In this document: piece after piece, positions 18,340-27,769 of the stretch
How the letters are laid out: the number at the start of each line of letters is the position of its first letter
Numbering within the stretch: the stretch's first letter is position 1
NCBI GenBank assembly: GCA_965216195.1
Contig: OZ244151.1
Span: forward strand, 2,914,001 to 2,978,000
DNA: 64,000 bases
Source of the DNA: Aridibacter sp965216195
Lineage (GTDB): Bacteria; Acidobacteriota; Blastocatellia; Pyrinomonadales; Pyrinomonadaceae
Reading direction: 5' to 3'
Notes under the pieces: generated by a model
Databases searched by the model: none
Seen by the model: the letters and a program-made list of their open reading frames with translations, nothing else
Told to the model about the DNA's origin: nothing
Made by a program: the position numbers and the translations under genes

Positions 18340-19077
18340 TCAAGACTCACGACCAGCGGTTCGAACCACAAACTTAATAGTCGCAAACGGTAAAACAACG
18401 ACCAGCGGAGTAAACAACACAAATAGCAGGTGCTCCCAAAATACGTTTCCCTGCTTGTAGGCCCCGTTTACCAAGGGGATTCCCAAAACGATCAGGTAGT
18501 ATATAGCGAGCGGAATCAGGAAGCTCCCAATTTGAGACGAACGAGGAGTAGGTTTGTTTGAGCTTTTCGAGTGAACCTTTTCGCTGATTGCATACAAGAG
18601 TAACAAAAAACCGAAATAGACAACGATACCTCCCATTAGGTGGAGCTGATTGGGGTTAAATCCTCCGTTTTCAAGTGCCAGCCACTGCATTTGCAACGCT
18701 GTGGAAATTCGGACAGCATTCGCAACAATAGTTGTGAAATATGCGATCAAACCTGCGAACAATAGATATTGCCACTTAAAACCTGCAAGCCGCAGCTGCC
18801 AAAGCCTCCTGATGGTTAGCAACAAAAATGCGGTAATCAGGAAGTTTATCCCGGAGCATGACGCTGCTATTAGAAAAGTACGATCGCTTTTCAGATAACC
18901 TGAATAAGGTTCGTAACGAAACTCGGCACCGGTAGCTATTTCAACCGCAAAAGTTGTCGGTGCGAGTATCCAGCGTAGGTCGTTTACGTTTGCCTTTGAG
19001 TAATAGTATTTGACCGTCGCCGCGCAAACCAATATGACGAAAACTTGTAATAACGGTTTCAGTTTGGACTTATCCAT
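18340..19077 (-). CDS. exosortase family cysteine transpeptidase
   Basis: The 245-residue membrane protein has about seven hydrophobic segments and all three exosortase catalytic residues in place: Cys74 in AASCSGINF, Arg123 in NAVRIS, and His146 in QLHLMGG. The small size and absence of a second domain resemble compact single-substrate exosortases such as the XrtK/XrtN types; the subtype is inferred, not proven. Exosortases cleave a C-terminal sorting signal at the outer face of the inner membrane. The gene overlaps the upstream VIT-domain gene by 8 bp, which strongly suggests that protein is its substrate. Confidence 0.9.
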   Translation of the reverse strand: MDKSKLKPLLQVFVILVCAATVKYYYSKANVNDLRWILAPTTFAVEIATGAEFRYEPYSGYLKSDRTFLIAASCSGINFLITAFLLLTIRRLWQLRLAGFKWQYLLFAGLIAYFTTIVANAVRISTALQMQWLALENGGFNPNQLHLMGGIVVYFGFLLLLYAISEKVHSKSSNKPTPRSSQIGSFLIPLAIYYLIVLGIPLVNGAYKQGNVFWEHLLFVLFTPLVVVLPFATIKFVVRTAGRES

Positions 19078-21091
19078 TACCCGTCCCCCGATGCGCTAAA
19101 GAACACTCCTCAGTAAAAAGCTGATATCTGTATCGGAGAAACACAAGAACCATTAAGATAAATGCGGCGGCGAATATCCAGATAAACTCCGGTTCGCTAC
19201 CGACCGCCAGGTTACTTACGCCCGCCGGAAGAGGTAGACGCTGACTTACATCTCTGGCTGAACCATCCGGATTCTTTATGATTTCGCGAATTGCGATAAA
19301 CGATGTGTATTTGGTCAATAGGTTGTATTTCAGACCGAGTGATTTAATCTCCTCAATAACTTCATCGGATTCCGGCCCAAAATTGTAATCAGAAAGCTCC
19401 GAGATTTTTGACCTCGCCCATAAATAACGCAGCGCCAGGTTCGCCTCGTCTGATTTTACTTCGCTAACATTCAAATCGGTTGAATAATCACCTCGCCCGG
19501 TTTTGCCGCGTAACTCAAATGTTCCGGTTGGTTTCCCGCGCCATTTTCCAAAGACGACAATCGGCCTCTCCGCCATTAAATCGGGCTGGTGAAGTGGAAA
19601 TAAATCGTATGTGTTAAAGCCGGGCGTTGTTATCTCAATATCTGTCAAAACGGGGGACTGTATATATTCTCGAAATTGGGTTGCAATCTTTTCCGCCTCT
19701 GAGGCTTCCGTTACGACAAAAGGCTCGCCAATTCCTGCTTTTGCGATTCCTTCAATAAGATAGCGATTCACCGAGGATCCAATACCGAAAGAAAACACAT
19801 TGCTTTGATTCAAGTTTTCGCGGATGTATTCAAAAGCTTCTTTTTCGGCTGAAATGTAGCCATCTGTGACGACTACGATGCTTCGTGAAACACCTCTTCT
19901 TTGTTGAAGATTCATCGTTCGCTTCATTGCTTCGAGAAGTTCTGTTCCGCCAAAACCACGTTGCTGCTCAATTAAATGTATAGCTCTTGAAACGTTTTCC
20001 TGATTAGCCGGAAGCGGTGTTTCGGAAAGCGCCATCGAATCCCCGGAAAAAAGAACGACGTTAAAGAAATCCGTGGGTCGCAAACGTCCGATCAATTCCT
20101 CAAGCAATTTTTTTGAGGTGTCAAGTGGAAATCCCTCCATCGAACCCGAGACATCGATTACAAAAACATACTCCCGCGGAGGGATCACATCGTCTTCGAT
20201 TCTCTCGGGCGGCTGCGCCATATATAAAAAGAAGTTTTCATCGTCTCCTTCAAAAAGGAGCAAGCCAGATTCGATCTGTTTGCCATTGAGGCGGTATCGA
20301 AGAATGAAATCGCGATTTCCGCTAAAGGGATTTGTGTCATCCGATTTCAATTCTGCGGTTGAGGCATTTACGTATCTTGGGGTTATTTTATGCGACGTGC
20401 AATTTAGCTCCTGAATCGGAACACCAGTCGAAATTCGAGCGGAAATGTGAAGTGTGCTTGTCGGATTTTCTCCCTCATTCATGTATGGAGCTTTTGATTT
20501 ATCCGATAAATCGGATTTTGCTTCCGATGAATATCGCGGACCGACGACCGTCGGATAAACCATTTCATAGACGCCTTTGGTTGGAACAAGCAACTCCGTA
20601 TAGCGAAGCTCGATCTCGATTTCCTCATTTGGCATTAAATTGGCCATTTTCATTGAGAAAATGTTTGGTCGCTCTTGCTCAAGCAGCGAGGCGCTCTTCC
20701 CTTCTTTTTTCGCTTTTTCGAATTCCTTTTTGGCTTGCTGACGCTCACGTATCTTCGCTGTTATGACTTCGTTTCCGATAATCATTCGCATTGAATAAAC
20801 TGCGGCGCGTGTCGAAGCCGGGAAAATATAGGTTGCGTTGATCGGGGTTTTTCCTTCGTTACGATATTTTTGCGTTACCGATACGTCGGCGATCGTTCCA
20901 GAAATTGCGATTTTCACATCGGTATCTTTTAGCGGGAGTTTATCGACTCTTGGATTCCCGTCTATGTAGAAATATGGTGAGAGTGATTTGTCGAACTCGG
21001 CATCTGCCAGTGAGTAATTAGCTGCAAGGGCGATTGTGATTACTGAAAAAAGTGTTAAGCGAAAGATAGATCCTAAGGGCTTCTTGGTCAT
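19070..21091 (-). CDS. VIT and VWA domain protein with C-terminal exosortase-type sorting tail
   Basis: The 673-residue protein has a signal peptide (to about residue 30), a VIT domain (about 45-170, including VSVTQKYRNEGKTPINATYIFP and the LMPNEEIEIELRY strand), and a von Willebrand A domain from about 307 with intact MIDAS D313-x-S315-x-S317 (IDVSGSME). The C-terminus is PEP-CTERM-like: short SEPE motif, a hydrophobic span FIWIFAAAFILMVLVFL, then RYRYQ; an extra ~16-residue polar tail follows. The adjacent exosortase gene overlaps by 8 bp. The pair is probably a dedicated sorting system for one surface adhesion or matrix protein. The function of the VIT protein itself is unknown. Confidence 0.9.
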   Translation of the reverse strand: MTKKPLGSIFRLTLFSVITIALAANYSLADAEFDKSLSPYFYIDGNPRVDKLPLKDTDVKIAISGTIADVSVTQKYRNEGKTPINATYIFPASTRAAVYSMRMIIGNEVITAKIRERQQAKKEFEKAKKEGKSASLLEQERPNIFSMKMANLMPNEEIEIELRYTELLVPTKGVYEMVYPTVVGPRYSSEAKSDLSDKSKAPYMNEGENPTSTLHISARISTGVPIQELNCTSHKITPRYVNASTAELKSDDTNPFSGNRDFILRYRLNGKQIESGLLLFEGDDENFFLYMAQPPERIEDDVIPPREYVFVIDVSGSMEGFPLDTSKKLLEELIGRLRPTDFFNVVLFSGDSMALSETPLPANQENVSRAIHLIEQQRGFGGTELLEAMKRTMNLQQRRGVSRSIVVVTDGYISAEKEAFEYIRENLNQSNVFSFGIGSSVNRYLIEGIAKAGIGEPFVVTEASEAEKIATQFREYIQSPVLTDIEITTPGFNTYDLFPLHQPDLMAERPIVVFGKWRGKPTGTFELRGKTGRGDYSTDLNVSEVKSDEANLALRYLWARSKISELSDYNFGPESDEVIEEIKSLGLKYNLLTKYTSFIAIREIIKNPDGSARDVSQRLPLPAGVSNLAVGSEPEFIWIFAAAFILMVLVFLRYRYQLFTEECSLAHRGTGNG

Positions 21092-21230
21092 GGCATAAAC
21101 TCCAGGTTTTTGAGATAGAACTAAATATGCGGATCATCATATTCAGATCGGGGCTGATGCGGAACGCACAATGCCACAGAGACAAAACGTAGTTTCCACA
21201 GTTATCTGCGGTCCGTTTGTTATTGAAGTT

Positions 21231-24200
21231 TCAATGAAAATCGTGTGAGGCGGGAGCAACCATAAACTCGTGAATTCCTTCGAAGTGCAAACCCTTTACC
21301 ATTCTTTTGTCTTCAGCTTTTCCCTTAATAAACAAATAGCTGTTTTCAACGATCACTCTTCGATATTTTTCAAAAACTTCGGGCAAAACGAGGAAATTTG
21401 AATGCCCGGTTTCGTCTTCGAGGGTGATAAACAAAACGCCTTTTGCTGTCATAGGTTTTTGGCGGCAAATCACAGCTCCGGCGACCATTACAACCTGTCC
21501 CTTTCGCAAATTATTTGCCTCAATAGAAGAAAGCACACCTTTCTTTTTAAGCTCATTTCGAATAAACGACATTGGGTGTTTGCCGACTGTGAGTCCTGTG
21601 GTTTTGAGGTCGGTTTCGATGAGTTCGAGCGGATTCATTTTGTTTATATAAGAAGACTTTTCATGCTTTTCATTGATTAGCTCAAACAGCTCACCTTTTG
21701 GTTTTATCTCAAGATCGGCATCCCACAAGGCTTGGCGGCGGTGGGTGGTCATCTCAAAATTTAGCGCACCCGCTGTGCTAAGAGCACGAATTTCCTTTTT
21801 GTTGATTTCTTTTACGCGTGTAAGCAGATCGCCTATGTTTTTATATGCACCATTTTTACGTTCAACGGCAATCGCTTCGGCAGTGTCTTTTCTGAGGCCT
21901 TTTACATACTTCATTCCTAAACGTATAAAACTAATGCCGGCATGCGTTTCCAGAGTGCAGCGATATTCAGAAGTGTTTACATCGATGTATTTAAAATGCT
22001 GTCCGTGGCGTTGGGCGTCTTTGATTAGTGTCGCCGGGGAGTAAAAACCGAGCGGATAGTTGTTGAGCATTGAAGCGGTGAAAGCGTCAAGCCGGTGCAC
22101 TTTAAGCCAAGCTGAAGCATAGGCAAGAAGCGCAAAACTTGCTGCATGAGATTCGGGAAAACCGTAGTTTGAAAATGCGTAAATACTTTCAACGATAGTA
22201 TTTTGAGCGTCTTCATTTATACGGCGTTTTGTCATTCCTTCACGAAGGTCTCTTTCGATGATCTTGAGTTTTGTCTCGGCACGCTTGAAACCCATCACGC
22301 GCCTGAGTTCTTCTGCTTGTCCACCGGAAAACCCTGCTACATCCATAGCAATTTTTAGCAGTTGCTCCTGGAAAAGCGGTACTCCGAGGGTTCGTTTGAG
22401 AATCGGTTTGAGTTCTTTTTCAAGTGACGGATGGATATAGACAATCTTCTCTTTTCCTTCGCGCCGCTTTAAATATGAAGAAAGCATTTTCCCCACGATC
22501 GGCCCCGGACGTATGATCGCCACCTGTATAACGATGTCGTAAAAATCCTTCGGTTTCGAACGCGGCAAAAACGCAATCTGAGCGCGGCTTTCCACCTGAA
22601 ACATCCCGACCGTATCTCCCTCCTGCAAAGTTTTGTACGTTTTCGGATCATTTGCAGGGATTGTCGCGATCTCGAGCTTTTCGCCTTTTTTTTCGAGGAG
22701 TTCGAACGTATCTCTGAGACATGCCATCATCCCGAGTCCAAGAAGATCAACTTTTACAATTCCCATCATCGCGCAATCGTCTTTATCCCACTGCACTATG
22801 TTTCGGTTTTCCATCGACGCCGGCTCAATCGGAACAGCTGCATCCAAACGGTTTAGGCTCACAACCATTCCGCCAGAGTGTTGGCCTAAATGGCGTGGGT
22901 AATTTAGTATCCGCGTAAACATCTCGATGTATTTTCGTATGCGAAAACTTTTAGCTGGATCGAGACCAGCTTCTTTAAAGCGTTCTAAGATTGGACCGGT
23001 GCTTCCCAAATGAGACACGAGCTTTGAGAGTTTTCCAAGAGTTTCTTCGTCAAACCCAAATACTTTTCCGACCTCACGCGCGGCAGATTTCGAACGATAG
23101 GAAATGACATTTGCCGTCATACCCGCACCGCGCTCCCCATATGTTTCATAAACATATTGAATCACCTGTTCGCGGTCGTCACCGCTTGGAAGATCAATGT
23201 CGATGTCGGGGTATTCGTCACGCTCTTCAGACAAGAAACGTTCGAAAAGGAGCTTTGCTTCGATCGGATCAACTGCCGTAATTCCAAGTGCATAACACAC
23301 GACGCTGTTTGCCGCCGAACCGCGCCCCTGCGATAAAATGCCGCTTTTTTTTGCATACTCGGAAATATCCCACACAACCAAAAAGTAGCCTGCCAGTTTC
23401 ATCCTTTTGATTAGCGCTAATTCTTTGTTGAGCTTCCTGCGCACTTCATCTGAGATTTTTCCGTAACGGTTTCTGGCTCCTGCGTAAGATCGTTTGCGTA
23501 AAAACGAATCCATCGTTTCTCCATCTGGAACTGGATAATCCGGAAAGGTGTAACCGATCTCATCCATCGAAAAATCGATCCGTGCGGCGATATCGTTTGT
23601 GATATCAATTGCCTCGGGAAAGTCCTCGAAAACGCCTCGCATCTGTTTTTCCGATTTGATGTGGCGTTCGTTGTTTTGGGATAGGAGACGCCCTGCTTCA
23701 TCAATCGTGCAGTGGTTTTTTATGCACGTAAAAACGTCCAGGAGATTGCGGTCTTCCTTTTTCTCGTAATATGCGCCGTTTGAAGCGAAGTACGGAATTC
23801 CAAATTTATGAGATAAACCGACAAGTGCTTGGTTTACATACTCTTCATTTCTTAAGAAATGCCTCTGCAGCTCTACGTAGAGCCGGTCTTCAAATACATA
23901 TTTGAGCCAGGCAGCCGCTTCCTGTCCCTTATGATTTTTTATACTTTGATGAAGAAAAGCATCTTCGCCGCCCGTGATGCATATGAGGTCTTCGGAGTGC
24001 TGCTCAATGTCCTCTTTAGTAGCAATGTGTTCGCCCTTAGGGGCTCTGAGTTTTATTGTTGAGATCAAACGGCAGAGATTCTGATAACCTTTAATTGAAA
24101 CAGGAATAAGAGGCAAAACGCTTTCATCTTCGAGCGTTATTTCAGAACCGATAAACGCCTTAACGCCTTGCTCTTTAGCCTCAAAATGAAACTTCACCGC

Positions 24201-24338
24201 GCCCGCAACGTTATCGCGGTCCAGAAGTGCGACACCGTTTAAGCCAAGTTCAGCCGCGCCTTTTACTAAATCCTCCGGCTGAGAACCGGAAGACAAAAAG
24301 CTGTAAGCCGATCGTGTGTGAAGTTCGACAAATGACAT
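21231..24338 (-). CDS. dnaE2: error-prone DNA polymerase III alpha subunit DnaE2
   Basis: At 1035 residues it is shorter than replicative DnaE and matches DnaE2. An N-terminal PHP domain (FVELHTRSAYSFLSSGSQPE) is followed by the polymerase core with catalytic aspartates in PDIDIDLPSGDD near residue 375, GRGSAANSVVCYALGIT, and a C-terminal OB fold with the DnaE2-typical RQKPMTAKGVLFITLEDETG. It performs translesion synthesis as part of the ImuA-ImuB-DnaE2 mutasome; imuB and imuA lie upstream on the same strand but are separated by other genes. It has its own promoter/operator (24353-24381) nearly identical to that of imuA, and its leader is only about seven bases without a ribosome site. Confidence 0.95.
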   Translation of the reverse strand: MSFVELHTRSAYSFLSSGSQPEDLVKGAAELGLNGVALLDRDNVAGAVKFHFEAKEQGVKAFIGSEITLEDESVLPLIPVSIKGYQNLCRLISTIKLRAPKGEHIATKEDIEQHSEDLICITGGEDAFLHQSIKNHKGQEAAAWLKYVFEDRLYVELQRHFLRNEEYVNQALVGLSHKFGIPYFASNGAYYEKKEDRNLLDVFTCIKNHCTIDEAGRLLSQNNERHIKSEKQMRGVFEDFPEAIDITNDIAARIDFSMDEIGYTFPDYPVPDGETMDSFLRKRSYAGARNRYGKISDEVRRKLNKELALIKRMKLAGYFLVVWDISEYAKKSGILSQGRGSAANSVVCYALGITAVDPIEAKLLFERFLSEERDEYPDIDIDLPSGDDREQVIQYVYETYGERGAGMTANVISYRSKSAAREVGKVFGFDEETLGKLSKLVSHLGSTGPILERFKEAGLDPAKSFRIRKYIEMFTRILNYPRHLGQHSGGMVVSLNRLDAAVPIEPASMENRNIVQWDKDDCAMMGIVKVDLLGLGMMACLRDTFELLEKKGEKLEIATIPANDPKTYKTLQEGDTVGMFQVESRAQIAFLPRSKPKDFYDIVIQVAIIRPGPIVGKMLSSYLKRREGKEKIVYIHPSLEKELKPILKRTLGVPLFQEQLLKIAMDVAGFSGGQAEELRRVMGFKRAETKLKIIERDLREGMTKRRINEDAQNTIVESIYAFSNYGFPESHAASFALLAYASAWLKVHRLDAFTASMLNNYPLGFYSPATLIKDAQRHGQHFKYIDVNTSEYRCTLETHAGISFIRLGMKYVKGLRKDTAEAIAVERKNGAYKNIGDLLTRVKEINKKEIRALSTAGALNFEMTTHRRQALWDADLEIKPKGELFELINEKHEKSSYINKMNPLELIETDLKTTGLTVGKHPMSFIRNELKKKGVLSSIEANNLRKGQVVMVAGAVICRQKPMTAKGVLFITLEDETGHSNFLVLPEVFEKYRRVIVENSYLFIKGKAEDKRMVKGLHFEGIHEFMVAPASHDFH

Positions 24339-24352
24339 GTGTAGATTATGGG

Positions 24353-24381
24353 ATTATATTGCATAGATGAAACAATGGCAA
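24353..24381 (-). promoter_or_regulatory. dnaE2 promoter with putative SOS operator
   Basis: Reading on the minus strand, TTGCCA (24376-24381) and TATAAT (24353-24358) are 17 bases apart. The spacer contains TTTCATCTATGCAA (24359-24372), close to a dyad TTTCAT-ATGAAA. The same arrangement precedes imuA at 28804-28833, so it is a good candidate operator for the damage-response repressor (inference). Confidence 0.7.
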
Positions 24382-24441
24382 CAAAGTTGAGGGGAGTTAA
24401 AGCATTAAAAACTACGGATAATTTTTAGAAACTTGAGAATA

Positions 24442-24751
24442 CTACAAATCGAATAGTAGATTGAAATCACGTCGAGAATCAAGAACTCGTTGGATAACAA
24501 GGCCATGTGGTTCAATCGAATAAACTATTAAAAAATATTTAAATTTATTCACTGACCAAACCTTTAGGTTCTGTAACTTTGTTTCTTCAAATCTCCGACT
24601 ATTTCCTATATTTGGATTCCGACCCAATAAATCACATGTCTCTTCTACTGCATCTAGAAACTTCGACGCGGCTTGAGGGTTATCATCGGCAATATATTTT
24701 GCAGTTTGAAGAATATCCGTTCTTGCTAGGCCTGGATTTGATTACTCGCAT
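24442..24751 (-). pseudogene. parE: RelE/ParE-family toxin, frameshifted near its start
   Basis: The ATG (complement of 24749-24751) lies four bases after the parD stop and opens MRVIKSRPSK, but the ParE body (TDILQTAKYIADDNPQAASK, FLDAVEETC, LKVWSVNKFKYFLIVYS, VIQRVLDSRRD) is in the next frame and has no usable start codon until a TTG at 24627. Total length 310 nt minus one base gives 102 codons, the normal ParE size, so a one-base insertion within about 24720-24740 would explain it. Toxin activity is thus probably lost unless frameshifting restores it or the base is a sequencing error. The C-terminal basic Arg/Asp toxin motif is intact. Confidence 0.75.
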
Positions 24752-24755
24752 CTTT

Positions 24756-25016
24756 TTAACGAATAGATTCTATGTATTCAGCTAATTCCTTTCTCATATC
24801 TGTAAAATCCTCTTTAGTTAAAGGCGTATAGTCATTCTCTTCAATAGCCTCAAGAATCATTGCTTCAAACTTTTTCTCTTGACGTTTTCTCAGGTATTCG
24901 CGAACAAGATCACGAAAAAACTCACTCGTGTTTCCGTAACCGTCGTTTAAAACAATTTCTTCTACCTGGGCTTTCATTGTTAGGGGAAGCGATATGTTTA
25001 CTGTTGCTTTTGCCAT
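24756..25016 (-). CDS. parD: ParD-like ribbon-helix-helix antitoxin
   Basis: The 86-residue product starts ATVNISLPLTMKAQVEEIV, a ribbon-helix-helix DNA-binding strand and helix, and continues GYGNTSEFFRDLVREYLRKRQEKK as in ParD/CopG antitoxins; the acidic C-terminus would bind ParE. GAGGTAA lies eight bases before the ATG. The promoter upstream carries a perfect palindrome that overlaps the -35 element, fitting autoregulation. The toxin gene downstream is frameshifted, so this antitoxin may now act alone. Confidence 0.85.
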   Translation of the reverse strand: MAKATVNISLPLTMKAQVEEIVLNDGYGNTSEFFRDLVREYLRKRQEKKFEAMILEAIEENDYTPLTKEDFTDMRKELAEYIESIR

Positions 25017-25035
25017 AATTTTTACCTCAAGCTAT

Positions 25036-25063
25036 ATGATAGCAAGGTGACACTGGGTGTCAA
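25036..25063 (-). promoter_or_regulatory. parD promoter with palindromic operator
   Basis: On the minus strand TTGACA (complement 25058-25063) and TATCAT (complement 25036-25041) are separated by 16 bases. A perfect palindrome TGACAC-N3-GTGTCA (25048-25062) covers the -35 box and spacer, the expected place for a ParD autorepressor to bind. Confidence 0.7.
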
Positions 25064-25172
25064 TAAGTTTTACCGTTCATTGTGATCCTTTAGTTTACCC
25101 GATTCATCTGACTGAAATTCTTTCAGGCTAAAAGGTAGAAACACGAACGGAAGAAGTGTGAGGCGAAGAAAT

Positions 25173-25193
25173 ACCCCTATTTACGTGAGGGGT
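25173..25193 (-). terminator. hairpin at the end of the epimerase gene
   Basis: ACCCCT/AGGGGT arms with a nine-base loop overlap the stop codon of the epimerase gene and are followed on the minus strand by ATTTCTTC. It could end the imuB-epimerase transcript before parD, but the T tract is weak. Confidence 0.4.
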
Positions 25194-26263
25194 TTTGGAA
25201 TTTTGAATAACTCACGCAAACTATGGTCATCGGTAATCCCAATCCCGCTTGTCTCTCGAGGAATCAGAAACCCATCGACGCATCCAATCCCTTCGCACGT
25301 ATCATTTTTGATCAGAAGATTTCCGTCTAGGTCACACCAATCTACGTAACCGGCTAACTGAGCGGCAGCGGAAATTCCTATCGAACTTTCAGTCATACAT
25401 CCAAGCAGGACGTTAGTCCCATATGCACGCGCCTTTTTTATCATCCGAAAAGCTTTATGCAATCCGCCGCATTTCATCAGTTTGATGTTGATTCCATCAT
25501 AGAATTCGGCGAGTTTTTCGACATCAGAAAATCCCTGCACATCCTCATCGGCGATGACCGGAACATCTATATTCTCTTTTAGGAACTTTGCTTTTTCGAG
25601 TTCACCTTTTGCAAAAGGCTGTTCGATAAGCGCAACTCCGAGTTTTGTTAAACGTCGCGATATATGAAGTGCTTCTTCCGCATCCGTCCAGGCTTGGTTG
25701 GCATCTACAAACAGCTTTTGATCAGTAACATCGGCGATCGCAGAGATAATTTCAACATCATTTTTCCCGCTAAGCTTTATCTTGAGCGTCTTAAACTCCT
25801 TTGCTTCAAGAGCCTTTCCGACCATATTTTCAGCTGTATCAATTCCGATGGTGAAGGATGTTTCGGTAGGTGTAGGTTTGGCGTCACCGAATATTTTTCT
25901 CACGGGCTTCCCGAGTTTTTTCCCGGTTAGGTCGTGTAAGGCGATGTCGATTGCAGCTTTGGCAGCACTATTTCCGACAGCAATGTTATCGACGTAAGAA
26001 AGAGAATCTTCGAGGGAATCAAAGGTCAAACATTTCTCAATATCAAAACGCTTAAAAAAAGCGGTCATTGAGGCTTGGTGTTCATCATAATACGGCGGCA
26101 TAAAAGCTTCGCCGTATCCAATAAATTCATCAGCTGATATAGCGACGATCATTCCTTCAGTCGTGCTTCGGGTGCCGTGAGCGGTGCCAAAAGGCGTTTT
26201 GAGCTTGAGCGAATAAGGCTTGTAGATAAATGTCGGATTTCGCATGAAACTATCGTAAATCAT
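25181..26263 (-). CDS. dipeptide epimerase (L-Ala-D/L-Glu type, enolase superfamily)
   Basis: This 360-residue protein shows the enolase-superfamily plan: N-terminal capping domain with KTPFGTAHGTRST, then the barrel with the KxK catalytic pair in LKIKLSG, metal ligands in FVDANQAW, IEQPF and VIADEDVQ, and a second catalytic Lys in INIKLMKCGG. The DxD-type specificity loop after the last Lys (GCMTESSIGISAAAQLAG) matches L-Ala-D/L-Glu epimerases that recycle murein peptides. ATG 26263 gives the longest form; a second ATG at 26245 is equally possible. It splits the mutasome genes imuB and dnaE2, with no obvious functional link to them. Confidence 0.88.
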   Translation of the reverse strand: MIYDSFMRNPTFIYKPYSLKLKTPFGTAHGTRSTTEGMIVAISADEFIGYGEAFMPPYYDEHQASMTAFFKRFDIEKCLTFDSLEDSLSYVDNIAVGNSAAKAAIDIALHDLTGKKLGKPVRKIFGDAKPTPTETSFTIGIDTAENMVGKALEAKEFKTLKIKLSGKNDVEIISAIADVTDQKLFVDANQAWTDAEEALHISRRLTKLGVALIEQPFAKGELEKAKFLKENIDVPVIADEDVQGFSDVEKLAEFYDGINIKLMKCGGLHKAFRMIKKARAYGTNVLLGCMTESSIGISAAAQLAGYVDWCDLDGNLLIKNDTCEGIGCVDGFLIPRETSGIGITDDHSLRELFKIPKPLT

Positions 26264-26463
26264 TTAGCCGCTGATAAACGCGAATGACGCGGATGTTTTC
26301 GGAATTTTTTCATGGCTTTCATTTATTAGACTCGATTCATCAGAGTGTTTCTGTATGGATACAGAATAACACTGGTATCTTTCGGAAAGTTTTTCCACAC
26401 CCTTACTACGTGCGGGTTTCTGCATTTAACCCGCGTTTTCTGCGTTTATCCGAGGCAAACTCT

Positions 26464-27717
26464 TCAATCATACTCACCTGTCACAAACCATTCCTTACCC
26501 TTTCTTGATAAACGAAAAACACCTTGGTTTTCAACCTCAACATCCCATTCATCCGTCGTCCAAAAACCAGCCCACCAATGTGAATTTGCACGCCAGATGC
26601 CGCCGTGTTCTTTCACCTTTCCTTCAAACTCTCGCGTCTTTAGATATTTCAATTTTCTATGCTCGATCCAGACGTGAGCCGAAAGCGGCGGGTCATAATG
26701 GCTAAACGAGATGTTTGGTTTTGCTTCCCTTATCTCGCCCGATTCCGTTCCGACAGGTGCCAAATCGCTGTCAAGCCTAAAAGGTTTTTCAAGCCGCGAA
26801 TCCAATAAAACCGGAACGCCTACATTTTCCTCTCCAACTAATTTCTTGATCTTATTAACCGTTAAATGAAGACTTTCGGGCTCAGGTTTACTTGCAGTAT
26901 AGAGTCCGAATTGGGCAGAACGCGGCTTCACAAAATGACAGATTAGTTTGATCGATCTGATCGAATGCTTGGGTAGATCCTGCGAGATTCTGTGATCGAT
27001 AATTTTGCGCCAGAAGTTTTTTCTCAAAGTTGGAAAAGATATTTTAACTTCATAGGTTTTTGTTTTGTTGCCAACGAGCGCGAAACTTACGGTGATATGT
27101 TCCGTGCTGAGACTTCGTTGAGCGGTTTCATTTAAGACTTCGTTTACGCCGTTTGCGAGAATAAACACAAGGCGTTCGAGTTCTTTTACAGCGAATTCGA
27201 GCTCGAATTCCCACGTCACATACCTCTCTTTTATGTTTGGCGTGAGCGTGCGTTTTCCTTCCTGATTTATCAGATCAAACACTTCACGAAAATCCTGTCC
27301 GTAACGAGCGATGAGATCAGTTTCGGGGACTTCCTTGAGTTGATCGATGTTTTCAAGACCTAAAGTGTCAAAAACATTTTGGATATCTTCTTCAAGAGCT
27401 AGTGCTCCAATCGGCATAGAATTGATTTCATTGCCTGTGTCGGTTGTAATACCTGCAATATTTTTTGCGAATAAAACGGCTGTGTCAGTATCTTTTGAAA
27501 TTCCTATATTTCCTGTGATGTTTGCTTCATCCAGGGCTTTCGAAATGCGAGATGCAATTTCGGGTTGATCACCCATGAGGTTTTTTAAACCTGAAACGTC
27601 AAACAGAATGCCGCCATCGATAAGTTCGATCTTTGCTGAAAATATCCCAGCGATAGATGCAAGTTTCGTTTTATCGGCGTTGGAAATAACGCATGCGGAT
27701 AACTTTGATCCATTCAT
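26464..27717 (-). CDS. imuB: ImuB-like Y-family polymerase homologue, N-terminally short
   Basis: The 417-residue protein matches ImuB from the palm-finger part onward: FDVSGLKNLMGD, the ARYGQDFREVFDLINQEGKRTL helix-hairpin region, the little-finger domain with KPRSAQFGLYTASKPEPESLHL, LLDSRLEKPFRLD, and the C-terminal HGGIWRANSHWWAG / GVFRLSRKGKEWFVTGEYD block. ImuB lacks polymerase activity and links ImuA and DnaE2 to the sliding clamp. Typical ImuB has roughly 70-100 more residues at the N-terminus; here an in-frame TGA lies two codons before the ATG and the upstream DNA is a repeat cluster, so the 5' end may be missing. Whether the short form works is open. Confidence 0.82.
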   Translation of the reverse strand: MNGSKLSACVISNADKTKLASIAGIFSAKIELIDGGILFDVSGLKNLMGDQPEIASRISKALDEANITGNIGISKDTDTAVLFAKNIAGITTDTGNEINSMPIGALALEEDIQNVFDTLGLENIDQLKEVPETDLIARYGQDFREVFDLINQEGKRTLTPNIKERYVTWEFELEFAVKELERLVFILANGVNEVLNETAQRSLSTEHITVSFALVGNKTKTYEVKISFPTLRKNFWRKIIDHRISQDLPKHSIRSIKLICHFVKPRSAQFGLYTASKPEPESLHLTVNKIKKLVGEENVGVPVLLDSRLEKPFRLDSDLAPVGTESGEIREAKPNISFSHYDPPLSAHVWIEHRKLKYLKTREFEGKVKEHGGIWRANSHWWAGFWTTDEWDVEVENQGVFRLSRKGKEWFVTGEYD

Positions 27718-27769
27718 TGCTCAAATTCAGAAAAATTCAGATTGTTCTGTCTTCGAAGGACACAAATTT

